NCBI RefSeq assembly: GCF_025642785.1
Contig: NZ_JANZKU010000011.1
Span: forward strand, 62,001 to 126,000
Direction of reading: 5' to 3'
DNA from: Pseudomonas sp. RIT-PI-AD
Lineage (GTDB): Bacteria; Pseudomonadota; Gammaproteobacteria; Pseudomonadales; Pseudomonadaceae
DNA: 64,000 nucleotides
In this document: positions 32,245 to 40,891 of the stretch, one piece after another
Position numbering within the stretch: the stretch's first letter is position 1
Layout: the number at the start of each line of letters is the position of its first letter
Translations under genes and position numbers: made by a program
Notes under the pieces: model-generated
The model's input: the letters and a program-made list of their open reading frames with translations, nothing else
Databases searched by the model: none
What the model was told of the DNA's origin: nothing

Positions 32245-33357
32245 ATGTTGAGATTTTTTTCGACCCTGCTGTTAATAACCTTGGTCGGTTGCAAGTCGGA
32301 TAGCCAAGTCGATACACAGGCTTTTCAAACGCTGGAGCTGTCATGGTCCGAGACCTGGCGTTTCACCCCGTACTATGTAGCGTTCACGCCGGATGGGCGG
32401 TATTTCCTGGCGGCTGGCCGCTATGGCGTCATCAAAGTCTTTCGGGCGGACACCCGTGAGATTCTGGAGCAACTTGATTCCGAGCAAGTACCCCGAGCGG
32501 TGTATGGAGCGGGCTTCGTCGAATCGGATAAATACTATTACGCACAGCCCCTCAAAGAGGGCGGAATCAACGTATTCGTAAAACCGCTGAATTCTCTTGA
32601 AGCGCCGCGGGTGCAGCACTTCGAAAACGAACAAGCCAGCCTGGTGGTCGCCGGAAAACAATACGCAGCCCACAACACCGAACGCCTCGACTGGTATACG
32701 GGCGAGCGCTCCAAGGTCCAGACCGCGCACCCCGTCGTTTCCCACTATCAACTCACGAAGAGTGGCCGGGTGCTGACGGGGTACCAAGGCTACCTCCTGC
32801 TGCACGATCCCCGCCGCGACGAATCGCTGCTGTGGGACAGCGGGCTGTCGATAGCCCAGGCCAGGCTGACCGCCGACGAGGCCTACCTGGTGGCCAACGA
32901 CACCGACGGCGCCTGCCGGGTCTGGCGGGTACCGGAAACCCAGGCCATGGGCTCCTGCGGCGCGGGGAATCCGTTCAGCAGCGGGCGGGCGCTGCTGGAA
33001 CTGGCCGGCCACTCGTTCGCGACCACCCGGAACAACCGGGTGGCGCTCTACACCCTGGCGCCCTACGAGCGTCGCTTCGTCCGGGAGATGCCGAAGGATA
33101 TCGTCGCCCTCGACCTGACCGAAAACGGGCTGCTGGCCCTGGCCGACGAAACCGGACGCATCGAGCTGTGGGATACCCGGCGGAATCGCCTGCTCGGCCA
33201 TTACCAGCCGCGCGGCAGCCAGGGACAAGCGCTCGACCACGTGGAAAAACTCGCGCTGGACGCCAGCGGCAAGTTGCTGGTGTCCGCGATCAACCTCCAG
33301 GGCCGCCAGGAGGCCAGGCTGCTGCTCCTGGAGCCAGCGGCGACCGCGCAGCCCTGA
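32245..33357 (+). CDS. propeller-like lipoprotein, cassette copy 2 (candidate immunity protein)
   Basis: A 370-residue lipoprotein precursor with lipobox LITLVGC (Cys at residue 16) followed by Lys-Ser. It shares with copy 1 the opening LSWSETWRFTPYYVAFTPDGRYFLAAG unit, the central LLLHDPRRDESLLWDSGL and the late blade LLALADETGRIELWDTRRNRLLGHY. The first half is low in G+C like the preceding gene. From about 32,800 on, base composition returns to the host level, so the gene looks mosaic. The presumed role, neutralising the upstream protein in the periplasm, is inferred from pairing and topology only. Confidence 0.78.
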   Translation: MLRFFSTLLLITLVGCKSDSQVDTQAFQTLELSWSETWRFTPYYVAFTPDGRYFLAAGRYGVIKVFRADTREILEQLDSEQVPRAVYGAGFVESDKYYYAQPLKEGGINVFVKPLNSLEAPRVQHFENEQASLVVAGKQYAAHNTERLDWYTGERSKVQTAHPVVSHYQLTKSGRVLTGYQGYLLLHDPRRDESLLWDSGLSIAQARLTADEAYLVANDTDGACRVWRVPETQAMGSCGAGNPFSSGRALLELAGHSFATTRNNRVALYTLAPYERRFVREMPKDIVALDLTENGLLALADETGRIELWDTRRNRLLGHYQPRGSQGQALDHVEKLALDASGKLLVSAINLQGRQEARLLLLEPAATAQP

Positions 33358-33503
33358 GCGGCACGGCGGGGCAAAAGCCGCGTCTGACGCTAGCACCCAA
33401 ACCAAATGTTCTAAAAAACGGTTAATTGATCCCCGAAAGGCATTGACCGGCCTCATCGCGGTTTTCCATGCTGGGGGCCTTTTCGCCTGCCAAGGAACAG
33501 CAC

Positions 33504-34811
33504 ATGAGCCACGACGCCGCCAACCCGCCCTCGTTGAAACCGGAAACCCTGGCCATCCATGCCGGCTATTCGCCGGACCCGACCACCAAGGCGGTGGCGG
33601 TGCCGATCTACCAGACCAGTTCCTATGCCTTCGACGACACCCAGCACGGCGCCGACCTGTTCGACCTGAAGGTGGCCGGCAACATCTATTCGCGGATCAT
33701 GAACCCCACCAACGACGTGCTGGAAAAGCGCGTCGCGGCCCTGGAGGGCGGCGTAGGCGCGCTGGCGGTGGCCTCGGGTATGGCGGCGATCACCTACGCC
33801 ATCCAGACCGTCGCCGAGGCCGGCGACAATATCGTCTCGGTGGCCAAGCTCTACGGCGGCACCTACAACCTGTTGGCCCACACCCTGCCGCGCTTCGGCA
33901 TCCAGACCCGCTTCGCCGCCCATGACGACATCGCCGCGCTGGAGGCACTGATCGACGCGCGCACCAAGGCGGTGTTCTGCGAATCCATCGGTAACCCGGC
34001 GGGGAACATCGTCGACCTGGGCGCCCTGGCCGAGGCCGCCCACCGGCACGGCGTGCCGCTGATCGTCGACAATACCGTGGCCACGCCAATTCTCTGCCGA
34101 CCGTTCGAGCACGGCGCCGACGTGGTGGTGCATTCGCTGACCAAGTACATCGGCGGCCACGGCACCAGCATCGGCGGCATCGTCGTCGACTCCGGCCGCT
34201 TCCCCTGGGCGGACAACAAGACCCGCTTCCCGCTACTCAATACGCCCGACCCGTCCTACCACGGCGTCACCTACACCGAAGCCTTCGGCCCCGCGGCCTT
34301 CATCGGCCGCTGCCGGGTGGTGCCGCTGCGCAACACCGGCGCGGCGCTGTCGCCGTTCAACGCCTTCCTGATCCTGCAAGGCCTGGAGACCCTGGCCCTG
34401 CGCATGGAGCGCCACACCGAGAATGCACTGAAGGTCGCCGAATACCTGCGCGATCATCCGCAGGTCGCCTGGGTGAAGTACGCCGGCCTGGCCGACCACC
34501 CGGAATACGAGCTGGCGCAGCGCTACACCGGCGGCAAGCCGGCGGCGATCCTGTCCTTCGGCATCCAGGGCGGCCAGGAAGCCGGCGCGCGCTTCATCGA
34601 CGCGCTGCAATTGGTGGTGCGCCTGGTCAACATCGGCGACGCCAAGTCCCTGGCCTGCCATCCGGCGTCCACCACCCACCGGCAGCTCAACGACGAGGAA
34701 CTGGAAAAGGCCGGCGTGCCGCGGGACATGGTGCGGCTGTCGATCGGCATCGAGCACATCGACGACATCCTCGCCGACCTGGAACAGGCGCTACGCGCCG
34801 CGCGCGGCTGA
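33504..34811 (+). CDS. metY: O-acetylhomoserine (thiol)-lyase MetY
   Basis: A 435-residue PLP enzyme of the Cys/Met metabolism family, making homocysteine from O-acetyl- or O-succinylhomoserine and sulfide. Diagnostic blocks are [59 protein letters not shown] and the PLP lysine in [30 protein letters not shown] sits near the C terminus. The ATG at 33504 follows AAGGAACAGCAC; an in-frame ATG at 33468 adds 12 unlikely residues. A homologue lies in the same chromosomal neighbourhood of P. aeruginosa. Confidence 0.95.
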   Translation: MSHDAANPPSLKPETLAIHAGYSPDPTTKAVAVPIYQTSSYAFDDTQHGADLFDLKVAGNIYSRIMNPTNDVLEKRVAALEGGVGALAVASGMAAITYAIQTVAEAGDNIVSVAKLYGGTYNLLAHTLPRFGIQTRFAAHDDIAALEALIDARTKAVFCESIGNPAGNIVDLGALAEAAHRHGVPLIVDNTVATPILCRPFEHGADVVVHSLTKYIGGHGTSIGGIVVDSGRFPWADNKTRFPLLNTPDPSYHGVTYTEAFGPAAFIGRCRVVPLRNTGAALSPFNAFLILQGLETLALRMERHTENALKVAEYLRDHPQVAWVKYAGLADHPEYELAQRYTGGKPAAILSFGIQGGQEAGARFIDALQLVVRLVNIGDAKSLACHPASTTHRQLNDEELEKAGVPRDMVRLSIGIEHIDDILADLEQALRAARG

Positions 34812-34816
34812 ACCGG

Positions 34817-34833
34817 AGGGGCGCGACGCCCCT
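34817..34833 (+). terminator. short hairpin after metY
   Basis: AGGGGCG (34817-34823) and CGCCCCT (34827-34833) form a 7-bp stem with a CGA triloop six bases past the metY stop. The tail TTGATCC is only weakly U-rich. Confidence 0.45.
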
Positions 34834-34885
34834 TGATCCGCCCATGAACGGCTCCATATAGGAACGATCCCCCCAGGAGCCGATC

Positions 34886-35320
34886 ATGAGCGAAAACCTG
34901 CTGGTCCCCTGCGCCCAATGCGCCAGCCTCAACCGCATTCCCCGCGACCGCCTGGGCCAGACCCCACGCTGCGGCCATTGCAAGGCCGAAGTGCTCGGCG
35001 AGCGGCCCTTCGAACTGAACACGGGTAATTTCGCACGCCAGTGCAAGGGCGACCTGCCGCTGCTGGTGGACGTCTGGGCCGACTGGTGCGGGCCGTGCAA
35101 GGCCTTCGCGCCGACCTTCGCCCAGGCCGCCGCGCAACTGCGCGGGCGCTGCCGGCTGGGCAAGCTGGACAGCGAAGCCAACCGCGAGCTAGCCGGGCGC
35201 CTGGGCATCCGCTCGATCCCCAGCCTGATCCTCTATCGCGACGGCCGCGAGGTCGCCCGGCAGAGCGGCGCCCTGCCGCTGCACCCGTTGCTCGCCTGGT
35301 TGAACGGGCAAGGGATCTGA
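34886..35320 (+). CDS. trxC: thioredoxin 2 (TrxC)
   Basis: A 144-residue zinc-binding thioredoxin. The N-terminal zinc ribbon has two CXXC pairs (VPCAQCASL and RCGHCKAE). The thioredoxin fold carries the active site DWCGPCK and the cis-Pro loop SIPSL. TrxC reduces disulphides and is usually induced by peroxide stress. CAGGAG lies 6 nt before the ATG. It is followed by a convergent ParA-like gene. Confidence 0.95.
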   Translation: MSENLLVPCAQCASLNRIPRDRLGQTPRCGHCKAEVLGERPFELNTGNFARQCKGDLPLLVDVWADWCGPCKAFAPTFAQAAAQLRGRCRLGKLDSEANRELAGRLGIRSIPSLILYRDGREVARQSGALPLHPLLAWLNGQGI

Positions 35321-35338
35321 AGGCGCCCGGCGGGCGGT

Positions 35339-36109
35339 TCAGGCGCCCGCTTCGAGCACCTGGTGCAGCTCGACGAATTGCCGGCTCAGCTTGTGCCCCG
35401 GGTCGAGGTGGATCAACGGGGTGCACGCCTCGTGGGACTCGCGCATCTTCACCGAGGCGCTGAGGTACACCGGCAGCACCGGCAGGCCCTCGGCGATCAG
35501 TTCGTCGAGCAGCCGCTGCGGCAAGGCCGCCCGCGCCTGGAACTGGTTGACCACGATGCCCTCGACCCGCAAGGCGGGGTTGTGGTCCTCGCGGATTTCC
35601 TCGATCTCGCGCAGCAGGCCGTAGAGCGCCTGGCGGGAGAAGCTGTCGCAGTCGAAGGGGATCAGCACCCGGTCGGCGGCGATCAGCGCCGAGACGGTGT
35701 AGAAGTTCATCGCCGGCGGGGTGTCCAGGTAGATCCGCTCGTAATCCTCGTCCAGTTCCTCCAGCAGTTTGCGCAGCTTGTTGATCTTGTGCTTCGCCTC
35801 CAGCTTGGGCTGCAGCTCCGCCAGCTCGGCGGTGGCGGTGATCAGGTGCAGGTTGTCGAAGGGGGTCTCGTAGATATCCGCGCGGTTCCGCCGGGTGGAG
35901 GCCGAAGCCAGGGTCTGCTTGAAGAAATCGGCGATGCCGGTGGGGATGTCCTCGCCGGTGAGGCCGGTCAGGTAATGGCTGGAGTTGGCCTGGGCGTCCA
36001 GGTCGATCAGCAGGGTGCGATATCCCTCCGCCGCGCTGACCGCCGCCAGGTTGCAGGCGATGCTCGACTTGCCCACACCGCCCTTCTGGTTGAATACCAC
36101 GCGTCGCAT
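35339..36109 (-). CDS. ParA/MinD-family ATPase
   Basis: A 256-residue cytoplasmic ATPase. The deviant Walker A is FNQKGGVGKSS at residues 6-16, with LLIDLDAQANSSHYL (A' motif) and YLDTPPAMNF (Walker B). The two lysines of the deviant Walker A needed for the ATP sandwich dimer are present. There is no adjacent parB or parS-like gene, so it is an orphan ParA, perhaps positioning a protein complex rather than DNA. Homologues occupy this neighbourhood in P. aeruginosa. Confidence 0.9.
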   Translation of the reverse strand: MRRVVFNQKGGVGKSSIACNLAAVSAAEGYRTLLIDLDAQANSSHYLTGLTGEDIPTGIADFFKQTLASASTRRNRADIYETPFDNLHLITATAELAELQPKLEAKHKINKLRKLLEELDEDYERIYLDTPPAMNFYTVSALIAADRVLIPFDCDSFSRQALYGLLREIEEIREDHNPALRVEGIVVNQFQARAALPQRLLDELIAEGLPVLPVYLSASVKMRESHEACTPLIHLDPGHKLSRQFVELHQVLEAGA

Positions 36110-36458
36110 GACACACCTCTCGGAGCCGGAAATCCCCCGAGTCTAGGCAATCGGCATGACAAGGGCGAGGCAGCATTTGGCCGCCATCCGCCGCCGCGGC
36201 GAAACCGCTGCGGGCCGCGGACTCAAGCCGTCCGCGACGCTTGGCGGGCGTCCGTCGGCGCGACAACGGCGGCGCCGTTTGGTTCGTCGCGACGCGCCCT
36301 CCGGTCAGCCGGATGTAACCATTATTTGCCTGGCGGCCCGCTCACCGGGGATAATGCCCAAACCTTGACCAGGCCATAACGACAAGCCCCTCGTCGTTCA
36401 GTAGTCGCCGAAGCACATAAGAATTAGCCCGCAGGGGCCGGGAAGAGCTGTCCGCGTG
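36110..36458. other. 349-bp divergent control region between the ParA gene and the APE operon
   Basis: No gene is supported. The half near the operon is less GC-rich and contains the promoter candidate given separately. The half near the ParA gene should hold that gene's promoter, but I see no clear match there. Confidence 0.55.
36326..36355 (+). promoter_or_regulatory. candidate sigma70 promoter of the aryl polyene operon
   Basis: TTGCCT (36326-36331) and GATAAT (36350-36355) are separated by 18 bp. The -10 matches five of six consensus bases and lies about 104 nt before the first ATG. It is the best promoter match in front of the operon. Confidence 0.5.
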
Positions 36459-37172
36459 ATGCATTTCAATATCGACCAATGGCGTGCCTGGGCCCCCGGC
36501 CTGGATAGTGCGGACGACTGGCGCGCCTGGTGTGCATCCCCCTGCGCGCTGGCCGATGCCCAGCAGCAGCCGGACGTCGGCTTCCTGCCGGCCATGCAGC
36601 GGCGCCGCCTCAGCCGCCTGGCGCGGATGATGTTCCACGTCGCCTGGCCCTTGGCCGACGCGCAGCCGCCGCTGCCGCTGGTGTTCGTCTCGCGTCACGG
36701 CGAAACGCCGCGCACCCTGGCGATCCTCAGCGACCTGGCCCGCGGCGAGCCGCTGTCGCCCACCCAGTTCAGCCTCTCGGTGCATAACGCGATCATCGGC
36801 CTGTGGTCGATCCTGCGCGGCGACACCAGCGAGATGACCGCCCTCGCCGCCGAAGGCGACGGCCTCGAACAGGCCATGCTGGACGCCTGCGGCCTGCTCG
36901 GCGAAGGCGCGCCGGCGGTGCTGCTGGTGATCGCCGAAGAGACGCCGCCGGCCCTCTACGCCGGCTGCATCGACGACGTGCCCTTTCCCTATGCCGTCGC
37001 CCTGCGCCTCACGCCGGGCGACTTCTGGCAGCTGCGCCTGGAGCCCGGCAGCGGTCCGCGCGCCGACTGGCCCCACCCGTTGAACCTGCTGCGCTGCCTG
37101 AATGGCGACCAACCCTCCCTCCGTCATCACTGGAAGAGCCGTCAATGGACCTGGTCTCGCAGCACGCATTGA
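36459..37172 (+). CDS. APE ketosynthase-like chain-length factor
   Basis: A 237-residue protein resembling the N-terminal half of a beta-ketoacyl synthase. It belongs to the short Ketoacyl-synt_2-type proteins of aryl polyene clusters (PLVFVSRHGETPRTLAIL, SPTQFSLSVHNAIIGLWSI). The active-site Cys is absent, so it should act as a partner of a catalytic ketosynthase, probably fixing polyene length. The start is an ATG directly after an in-frame GTG, with GGAAGAG upstream. It is the first gene of the 20-gene operon and overlaps the next one by 28 nt. Confidence 0.82.
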   Translation: MHFNIDQWRAWAPGLDSADDWRAWCASPCALADAQQQPDVGFLPAMQRRRLSRLARMMFHVAWPLADAQPPLPLVFVSRHGETPRTLAILSDLARGEPLSPTQFSLSVHNAIIGLWSILRGDTSEMTALAAEGDGLEQAMLDACGLLGEGAPAVLLVIAEETPPALYAGCIDDVPFPYAVALRLTPGDFWQLRLEPGSGPRADWPHPLNLLRCLNGDQPSLRHHWKSRQWTWSRSTH

Positions 37173-37960
37173 GCCGCCACAGCCCGCCCTATTGGTGGCG
37201 GCTGATCGCGACCGCGCTGAGCTTCGCCCTGTTCGGCATCGGCGGCGTGGCGCTGCGCGTGCTGATTTTCCCGCTGCTGGCGCTGCTGCCCGGCGACGCC
37301 CTGGTCCACCGCCGCCGCGCCCGCGCCACGGTCAGCCGGCTGTTCTACCTGTTCGTGCAGTTCATGTACCGCAGCGGCGTGCTCACCTATGAGGTCGAGG
37401 GCGCGGAACGCCTGGGCCAGCCGGGGCAGATGGTGATCGCCAACCACCCGTCGCTGATCGACGTGGTGGCGCTCATCGCCTTCATCCGCGACGCTAACTG
37501 CGTGGTCAAGCAGAGCCTCTGGGACAACCCCTGCATGCGCGGGCCGATCCGCGCCGCCGGCTACATCAGCAACAGCGGCAGCCTGGACATGCTCGACGAG
37601 GCCGCCGGCGCGCTGCGCGAGGGCCAGACCCTCATCGTCTTCCCCGAAGGCACCCGCACCACGCCCGGCCAGCCGCCCCGCTTCCATCGCGGCGCGGCGG
37701 CCATCGCCCTGCGCGGCGCGCGCATCCTCACCCCGGTGGTGATCAGCGCCTCGCCGACCACCTTGACCAAGGCCGAGCCCTGGTACCGCATTCCGTCGCG
37801 GCGCTTCCATCTGCGCCTGCGCGTCGGCGAGGACCTCGACCCGGCCGCGTTCGCCCGGCTGGGACCCGCACCGGTCGCCTCGCGCAAGCTCAACGACCAT
37901 CTGCACCAGTACTTCATGAAGGAGCTCGCCGAAGATGAGCGATCTGCAACTCGAGATTAA
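37145..37960 (+). CDS. PlsC-type 1-acyl-glycerol-phosphate acyltransferase
   Basis: A 271-residue membrane-associated acyltransferase. One or two N-terminal helices (ALSFALFGIGGVALRVLIFPLLALL) precede the HX4D catalytic motif NHPSLID and the acceptor-binding FPEGTRT. In APE clusters this enzyme is thought to transfer the aryl polyene or a fatty acid to a lipid anchor. The start at 37145 lies inside the previous gene, with GGAAGAG in front. It overlaps the first ACP gene by 26 nt. Confidence 0.88.
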   Translation: MDLVSQHALSRHSPPYWWRLIATALSFALFGIGGVALRVLIFPLLALLPGDALVHRRRARATVSRLFYLFVQFMYRSGVLTYEVEGAERLGQPGQMVIANHPSLIDVVALIAFIRDANCVVKQSLWDNPCMRGPIRAAGYISNSGSLDMLDEAAGALREGQTLIVFPEGTRTTPGQPPRFHRGAAAIALRGARILTPVVISASPTTLTKAEPWYRIPSRRFHLRLRVGEDLDPAAFARLGPAPVASRKLNDHLHQYFMKELAEDERSATRD

Positions 37961-38195
37961 GAACCTGATCATCGAAGCGCTCGGCCTCGAGGACATGAGC
38001 GCCGACGACATCGCCGACGATCTCACCCTGTTCGGCGACGGCCTCGGCCTGGACTCGGTGGACGCGCTGGAGCTCGGCCTGGCGATCCAGAAGCGCTTCG
38101 GCATCAAGATTGACGCCGACGCCAAGGACACCCGCACGCATTTCGCCAACGTGGCCAGCCTCGCGGCGTTCGTTGCCGCGCGCCGGGCCGCTTGA
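37935..38195 (+). CDS. acyl carrier protein 1 of the APE pathway
   Basis: An 86-residue ACP. Ser41 in GLDSVDALELGL is the phosphopantetheine attachment site. It is acidic, with four predicted helices, and is probably loaded by the ligase of this operon. It is translationally coupled to the acyltransferase gene by overlap. Confidence 0.92.
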   Translation: MSDLQLEIKNLIIEALGLEDMSADDIADDLTLFGDGLGLDSVDALELGLAIQKRFGIKIDADAKDTRTHFANVASLAAFVAARRAA

Positions 38196-38204
38196 GGACG
38201 TACC

Positions 38205-38462
38205 ATGCAGAATCCCGATGAAATCTTCGTCGCCTTGCGCGACGCCATGGTCGAACTGTTCGAGCTGGACCCCGAGCAGGTGACGCCCGACGCCAACCTC
38301 TACGAAGACCTGGAAATCGACAGCATCGACGCCGTCGACCTGATCGACCACATCAAGCGCCAGACCGGGCAGAAGATCGCCGCGGAAGACTTCAAGGCCG
38401 TGCGCACCGTCGGCGACGTGGTCGAGGTGGTGAACCGCCTGGTCAATCCGGTCGCCCCCTGA
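38205..38462 (+). CDS. acyl carrier protein 2 of the APE pathway
   Basis: An 85-residue ACP with Ser40 in LEIDSIDAVDLIDHI. Two unlike ACPs in tandem are the rule in APE clusters, probably one for the starter and one for extension. It begins 9 nt after ACP1 stops. Confidence 0.92.
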   Translation: MQNPDEIFVALRDAMVELFELDPEQVTPDANLYEDLEIDSIDAVDLIDHIKRQTGQKIAAEDFKAVRTVGDVVEVVNRLVNPVAP

Positions 38463-38631
38463 GGCGACCATGGCCGCCGGGGCTTCCGGCGGCCATGCTC
38501 CACCCGGGCGCAGGCACGCGCCCGTCCGCCCCGGTGGCGGAATCGGCGACGCTCCGGCGTGCGCCAGCGAATGCAGGGATGCGTCAAGGACCGCCGCAGA
38601 AGAGGCCGCCCACCGGGCGGGCCGCAACGCT

Positions 38632-39180
38632 ATGAATCGACTGTTCGGCCTGCTCCTGCTGCTCGCGGGGCTGGCCTATCCCTTCGCCGTCTACTACGGC
38701 CTGCAACACCAGGTCTCGCCGCGGCTGTTCGCCCTGCTGCTCGGGAGCCTCTGGCTGGCCCGCGCGCTGGTCGGCGGCGCGCGCCCGGGCAGCCGCTGGC
38801 TGGCCCTGGCGGCCCTGGGCTTCTGTCTGGCGCTCGGCCTGGCCGACGAGCCCCTGCTGCTGCGCGGCTATCCGGTCCTGCTCAACCTGCTGCTGTTCGC
38901 CGCGTTCGGCCTCAGCCTGTACCAGGGCATGCCGGTGGCGGAGCGCCTGGCGCGCCTGCGCGAGCCGGATTTGCCGCCGCGGGCGGTGCGCTACACGCGC
39001 CAGGTCACCCAGGTGTGGACCGGCTATTTCCTGTGCAGCGCGCTGGTCTGCATCGGCCTGGCGCTGTGGGCGCCGCTGGCCTGGTGGACCCTGTACACCG
39101 GGCTGCTCGCCTACCTGCTGATGGGGCTGCTGTTCGCCGGCGAGTGGCTGGTGCGGCAGCGGGTGCGCCGGCATGCCTGA
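38632..39180 (+). CDS. COG4648-type inner-membrane protein of APE clusters
   Basis: A 182-residue protein with five to six predicted helices (NRLFGLLLLLAGLAYPFAVYYGL ... WWTLYTGLLAYLLMGLLFAGEWLV). Genes of this kind recur in aryl polyene clusters; their function is unknown. The ATG at 38632 is the first that leaves the hydrophobic start intact. The ribosome-binding site is poor, and the 169 nt between ACP2 and this start is the largest gap in the operon. Confidence 0.75.
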   Translation: MNRLFGLLLLLAGLAYPFAVYYGLQHQVSPRLFALLLGSLWLARALVGGARPGSRWLALAALGFCLALGLADEPLLLRGYPVLLNLLLFAAFGLSLYQGMPVAERLARLREPDLPPRAVRYTRQVTQVWTGYFLCSALVCIGLALWAPLAWWTLYTGLLAYLLMGLLFAGEWLVRQRVRRHA

Positions 39181-39190
39181 GGAATCGCCC

Positions 39191-40891
39191 ATGAACGCCA
39201 CCGCCCGGCCACGGCCGCACTGGATCGACCTCGAGCGGCAATTGCTGGCGCCGCATCCGGGTCGTCCCGTCGCCCTCTACCCGGACCTCGACCACGCGGC
39301 CCTGGTGCGGCGCGCCCTGGGCGTGGCCGCCGCGTTGCGCGCGCGCCGCGTGGCGACCATCGCCCTGTACCTGGAGGACGCCGCCGAGCTGGCCTGCGCC
39401 CTGCTCGGCGCCTGGCGCGCGGGCATCGGCGTGCTGCTGCCGGCGGATGCCCAGGCGCAGACGCGCAAGGCCCTGGCCGAACGCGACATCCCCTGGCTGG
39501 ACAGCCTCGACGGGCTGGAAGCCGAGCCCCTGGCCGCCGCCGCCCTCGACCCCGACGCCTGCCGCCTGACCCTGTGCACCTCCGGCTCCAGCGGCGAAGC
39601 CAAGGCGATCGACAAGAGCCTGCGCCAACTGACCACCGAAGCCGCCGCCCTGGAGCGCCTCTGGGGCGCCGACCTGGGCAACGCCACGGTGCTCGGCAGC
39701 GTGGCCGCGCAGCATATCTACGGCCTGCTGTTCCGGGTGCTCTGGCCGCTCTGCGCCGGGCGCCCGTTCCTGCGCCGCGCCCAGCCGTTCCCCGAGGACC
39801 TGCAGCGGGAAAGCCTGGCCCTGGCGGAGCGGGACGCCGGCTTCGCCTGGGTCGCCAGCCCGGCGCTGCTCAAACGCATGGGCGAGAACCTCGACTGGCC
39901 GGCGCTGCGCCCCCTGCGCCGGCTGTTTTCCTCCGGCGGCGCGCTGCCCGACGAGGCCGCCGCGCAGTTGCACCGGCGCCTCGGCCAGTGGCCGACGGAA
40001 ATCTACGGCAGCTCGGAGACCGGCGGCATCGGCTGGCGCCAGGGCGACGAGCGCTGGCAACCGTTCGCCGGCGTCGAGCTGGGCGTCGACCCGGACGGCG
40101 CGCTGCACCTGACCTCGCCGTACCTGCCGCCCGGCCACCGCGAACAGACCGCCGATGCCGTGCGGATCGACGCCGACGGGCGCTTCCTGCTGCGAGGGCG
40201 ACTCGACCGCATCGTCAAGCTGGAAGAAAAACGCATCGCCTTGCCGATGCTGGAGCAGGCGCTCGCCGGCCATCCCTGGGTCGCCGACGCGCGCCTGGGC
40301 GTGGTCCAGGAGGGCCGGGCCTTCCTCGGCGTGCTGCTGGCGCCCAGCGCGGCCGGGTTGCACGTGCTGCGCAACCGCGGCCGCCGCGCCCTCACCGAGG
40401 GCCTGCGCCGGCACCTCGCCGGTTACTGCGACGCCCTCGCCGTGCCGCGTCGCTGGCGCCTGCTCGAGCGCCTGCCCTACAACAGCCAGGGCAAGCTGCC
40501 GCAGGCGCAGGTGGACGCGCAACTGGCGGCGCCGAGGCCGACCCGCTGCGAACCCGACGAGGCCCTCGAGGTCGACGGCGAGTGGCAATTGCGCCTGCGG
40601 GTACCGCTCGACCTCGCCCATTTCAGCGGGCATTTCCCCCACACCCCGGTGTTGCCGGGAGTGGTGCAGGTGGACTGGGCACAGCACCTGGCCCGCGCGC
40701 GGATGGCCCTGCCGCCGCGCTTCCGCGGCCTGGAAGTGCTGAAATTCCAGCAACTGATCCGCCCCGGCGACGCACTGCGGCTGAGCCTGCGTTTCGACGC
40801 CGAGCGCGGCAAGCTGTACTTCGCCTACCGCCAGGGCGACACCGCCTGTTCGTCCGGGCGCATCCTGCTGGGGGAACCCGGGCATGCGTGA
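39191..40891 (+). CDS. acyl/aryl-ACP ligase fused to a hot-dog dehydratase
   Basis: A 566-residue two-domain protein. Residues 1-450 form an AMP-dependent acyl ligase: [17 protein letters not shown] (P-loop), [25 protein letters not shown] and the C-terminal KLPQ catalytic lysine. From about residue 460 a short ApeI/FabZ-like hot-dog domain follows, with H477FSGH481[15 protein letters not shown]. The ligase would activate the aromatic starter; the second domain would dehydrate 3-hydroxyacyl-ACPs. In other clusters these are separate genes (ApeH and ApeI). The ATG at 39191 has GAGGAA upstream; ATG 39173 is also in frame. Confidence 0.88.
   Translation: MNATARPRPHWIDLERQLLAPHPGRPVALYPDLDHAALVRRALGVAAALRARRVATIALYLEDAAELACALLGAWRAGIGVLLPADAQAQTRKALAERDIPWLDSLDGLEAEPLAAAALDPDACRLTLCTSGSSGEAKAIDKSLRQLTTEAAALERLWGADLGNATVLGSVAAQHIYGLLFRVLWPLCAGRPFLRRAQPFPEDLQRESLALAERDAGFAWVASPALLKRMGENLDWPALRPLRRLFSSGGALPDEAAAQLHRRLGQWPTEIYGSSETGGIGWRQGDERWQPFAGVELGVDPDGALHLTSPYLPPGHREQTADAVRIDADGRFLLRGRLDRIVKLEEKRIALPMLEQALAGHPWVADARLGVVQEGRAFLGVLLAPSAAGLHVLRNRGRRALTEGLRRHLAGYCDALAVPRRWRLLERLPYNSQGKLPQAQVDAQLAAPRPTRCEPDEALEVDGEWQLRLRVPLDLAHFSGHFPHTPVLPGVVQVDWAQHLARARMALPPRFRGLEVLKFQQLIRPGDALRLSLRFDAERGKLYFAYRQGDTACSSGRILLGEPGHA

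Noticed and set aside
29118-33357. The duplicated cassettes as an insertion sequence or transposon
   Set aside because: There is no transposase, terminal inverted repeat or target-site duplication at the borders; the repeat is of protein-coding units only.
35339-36109. The ParA-like gene as evidence of a plasmid or partition locus
   Set aside because: There is no parB or parS-like array, and the neighbours are ordinary chromosomal genes.
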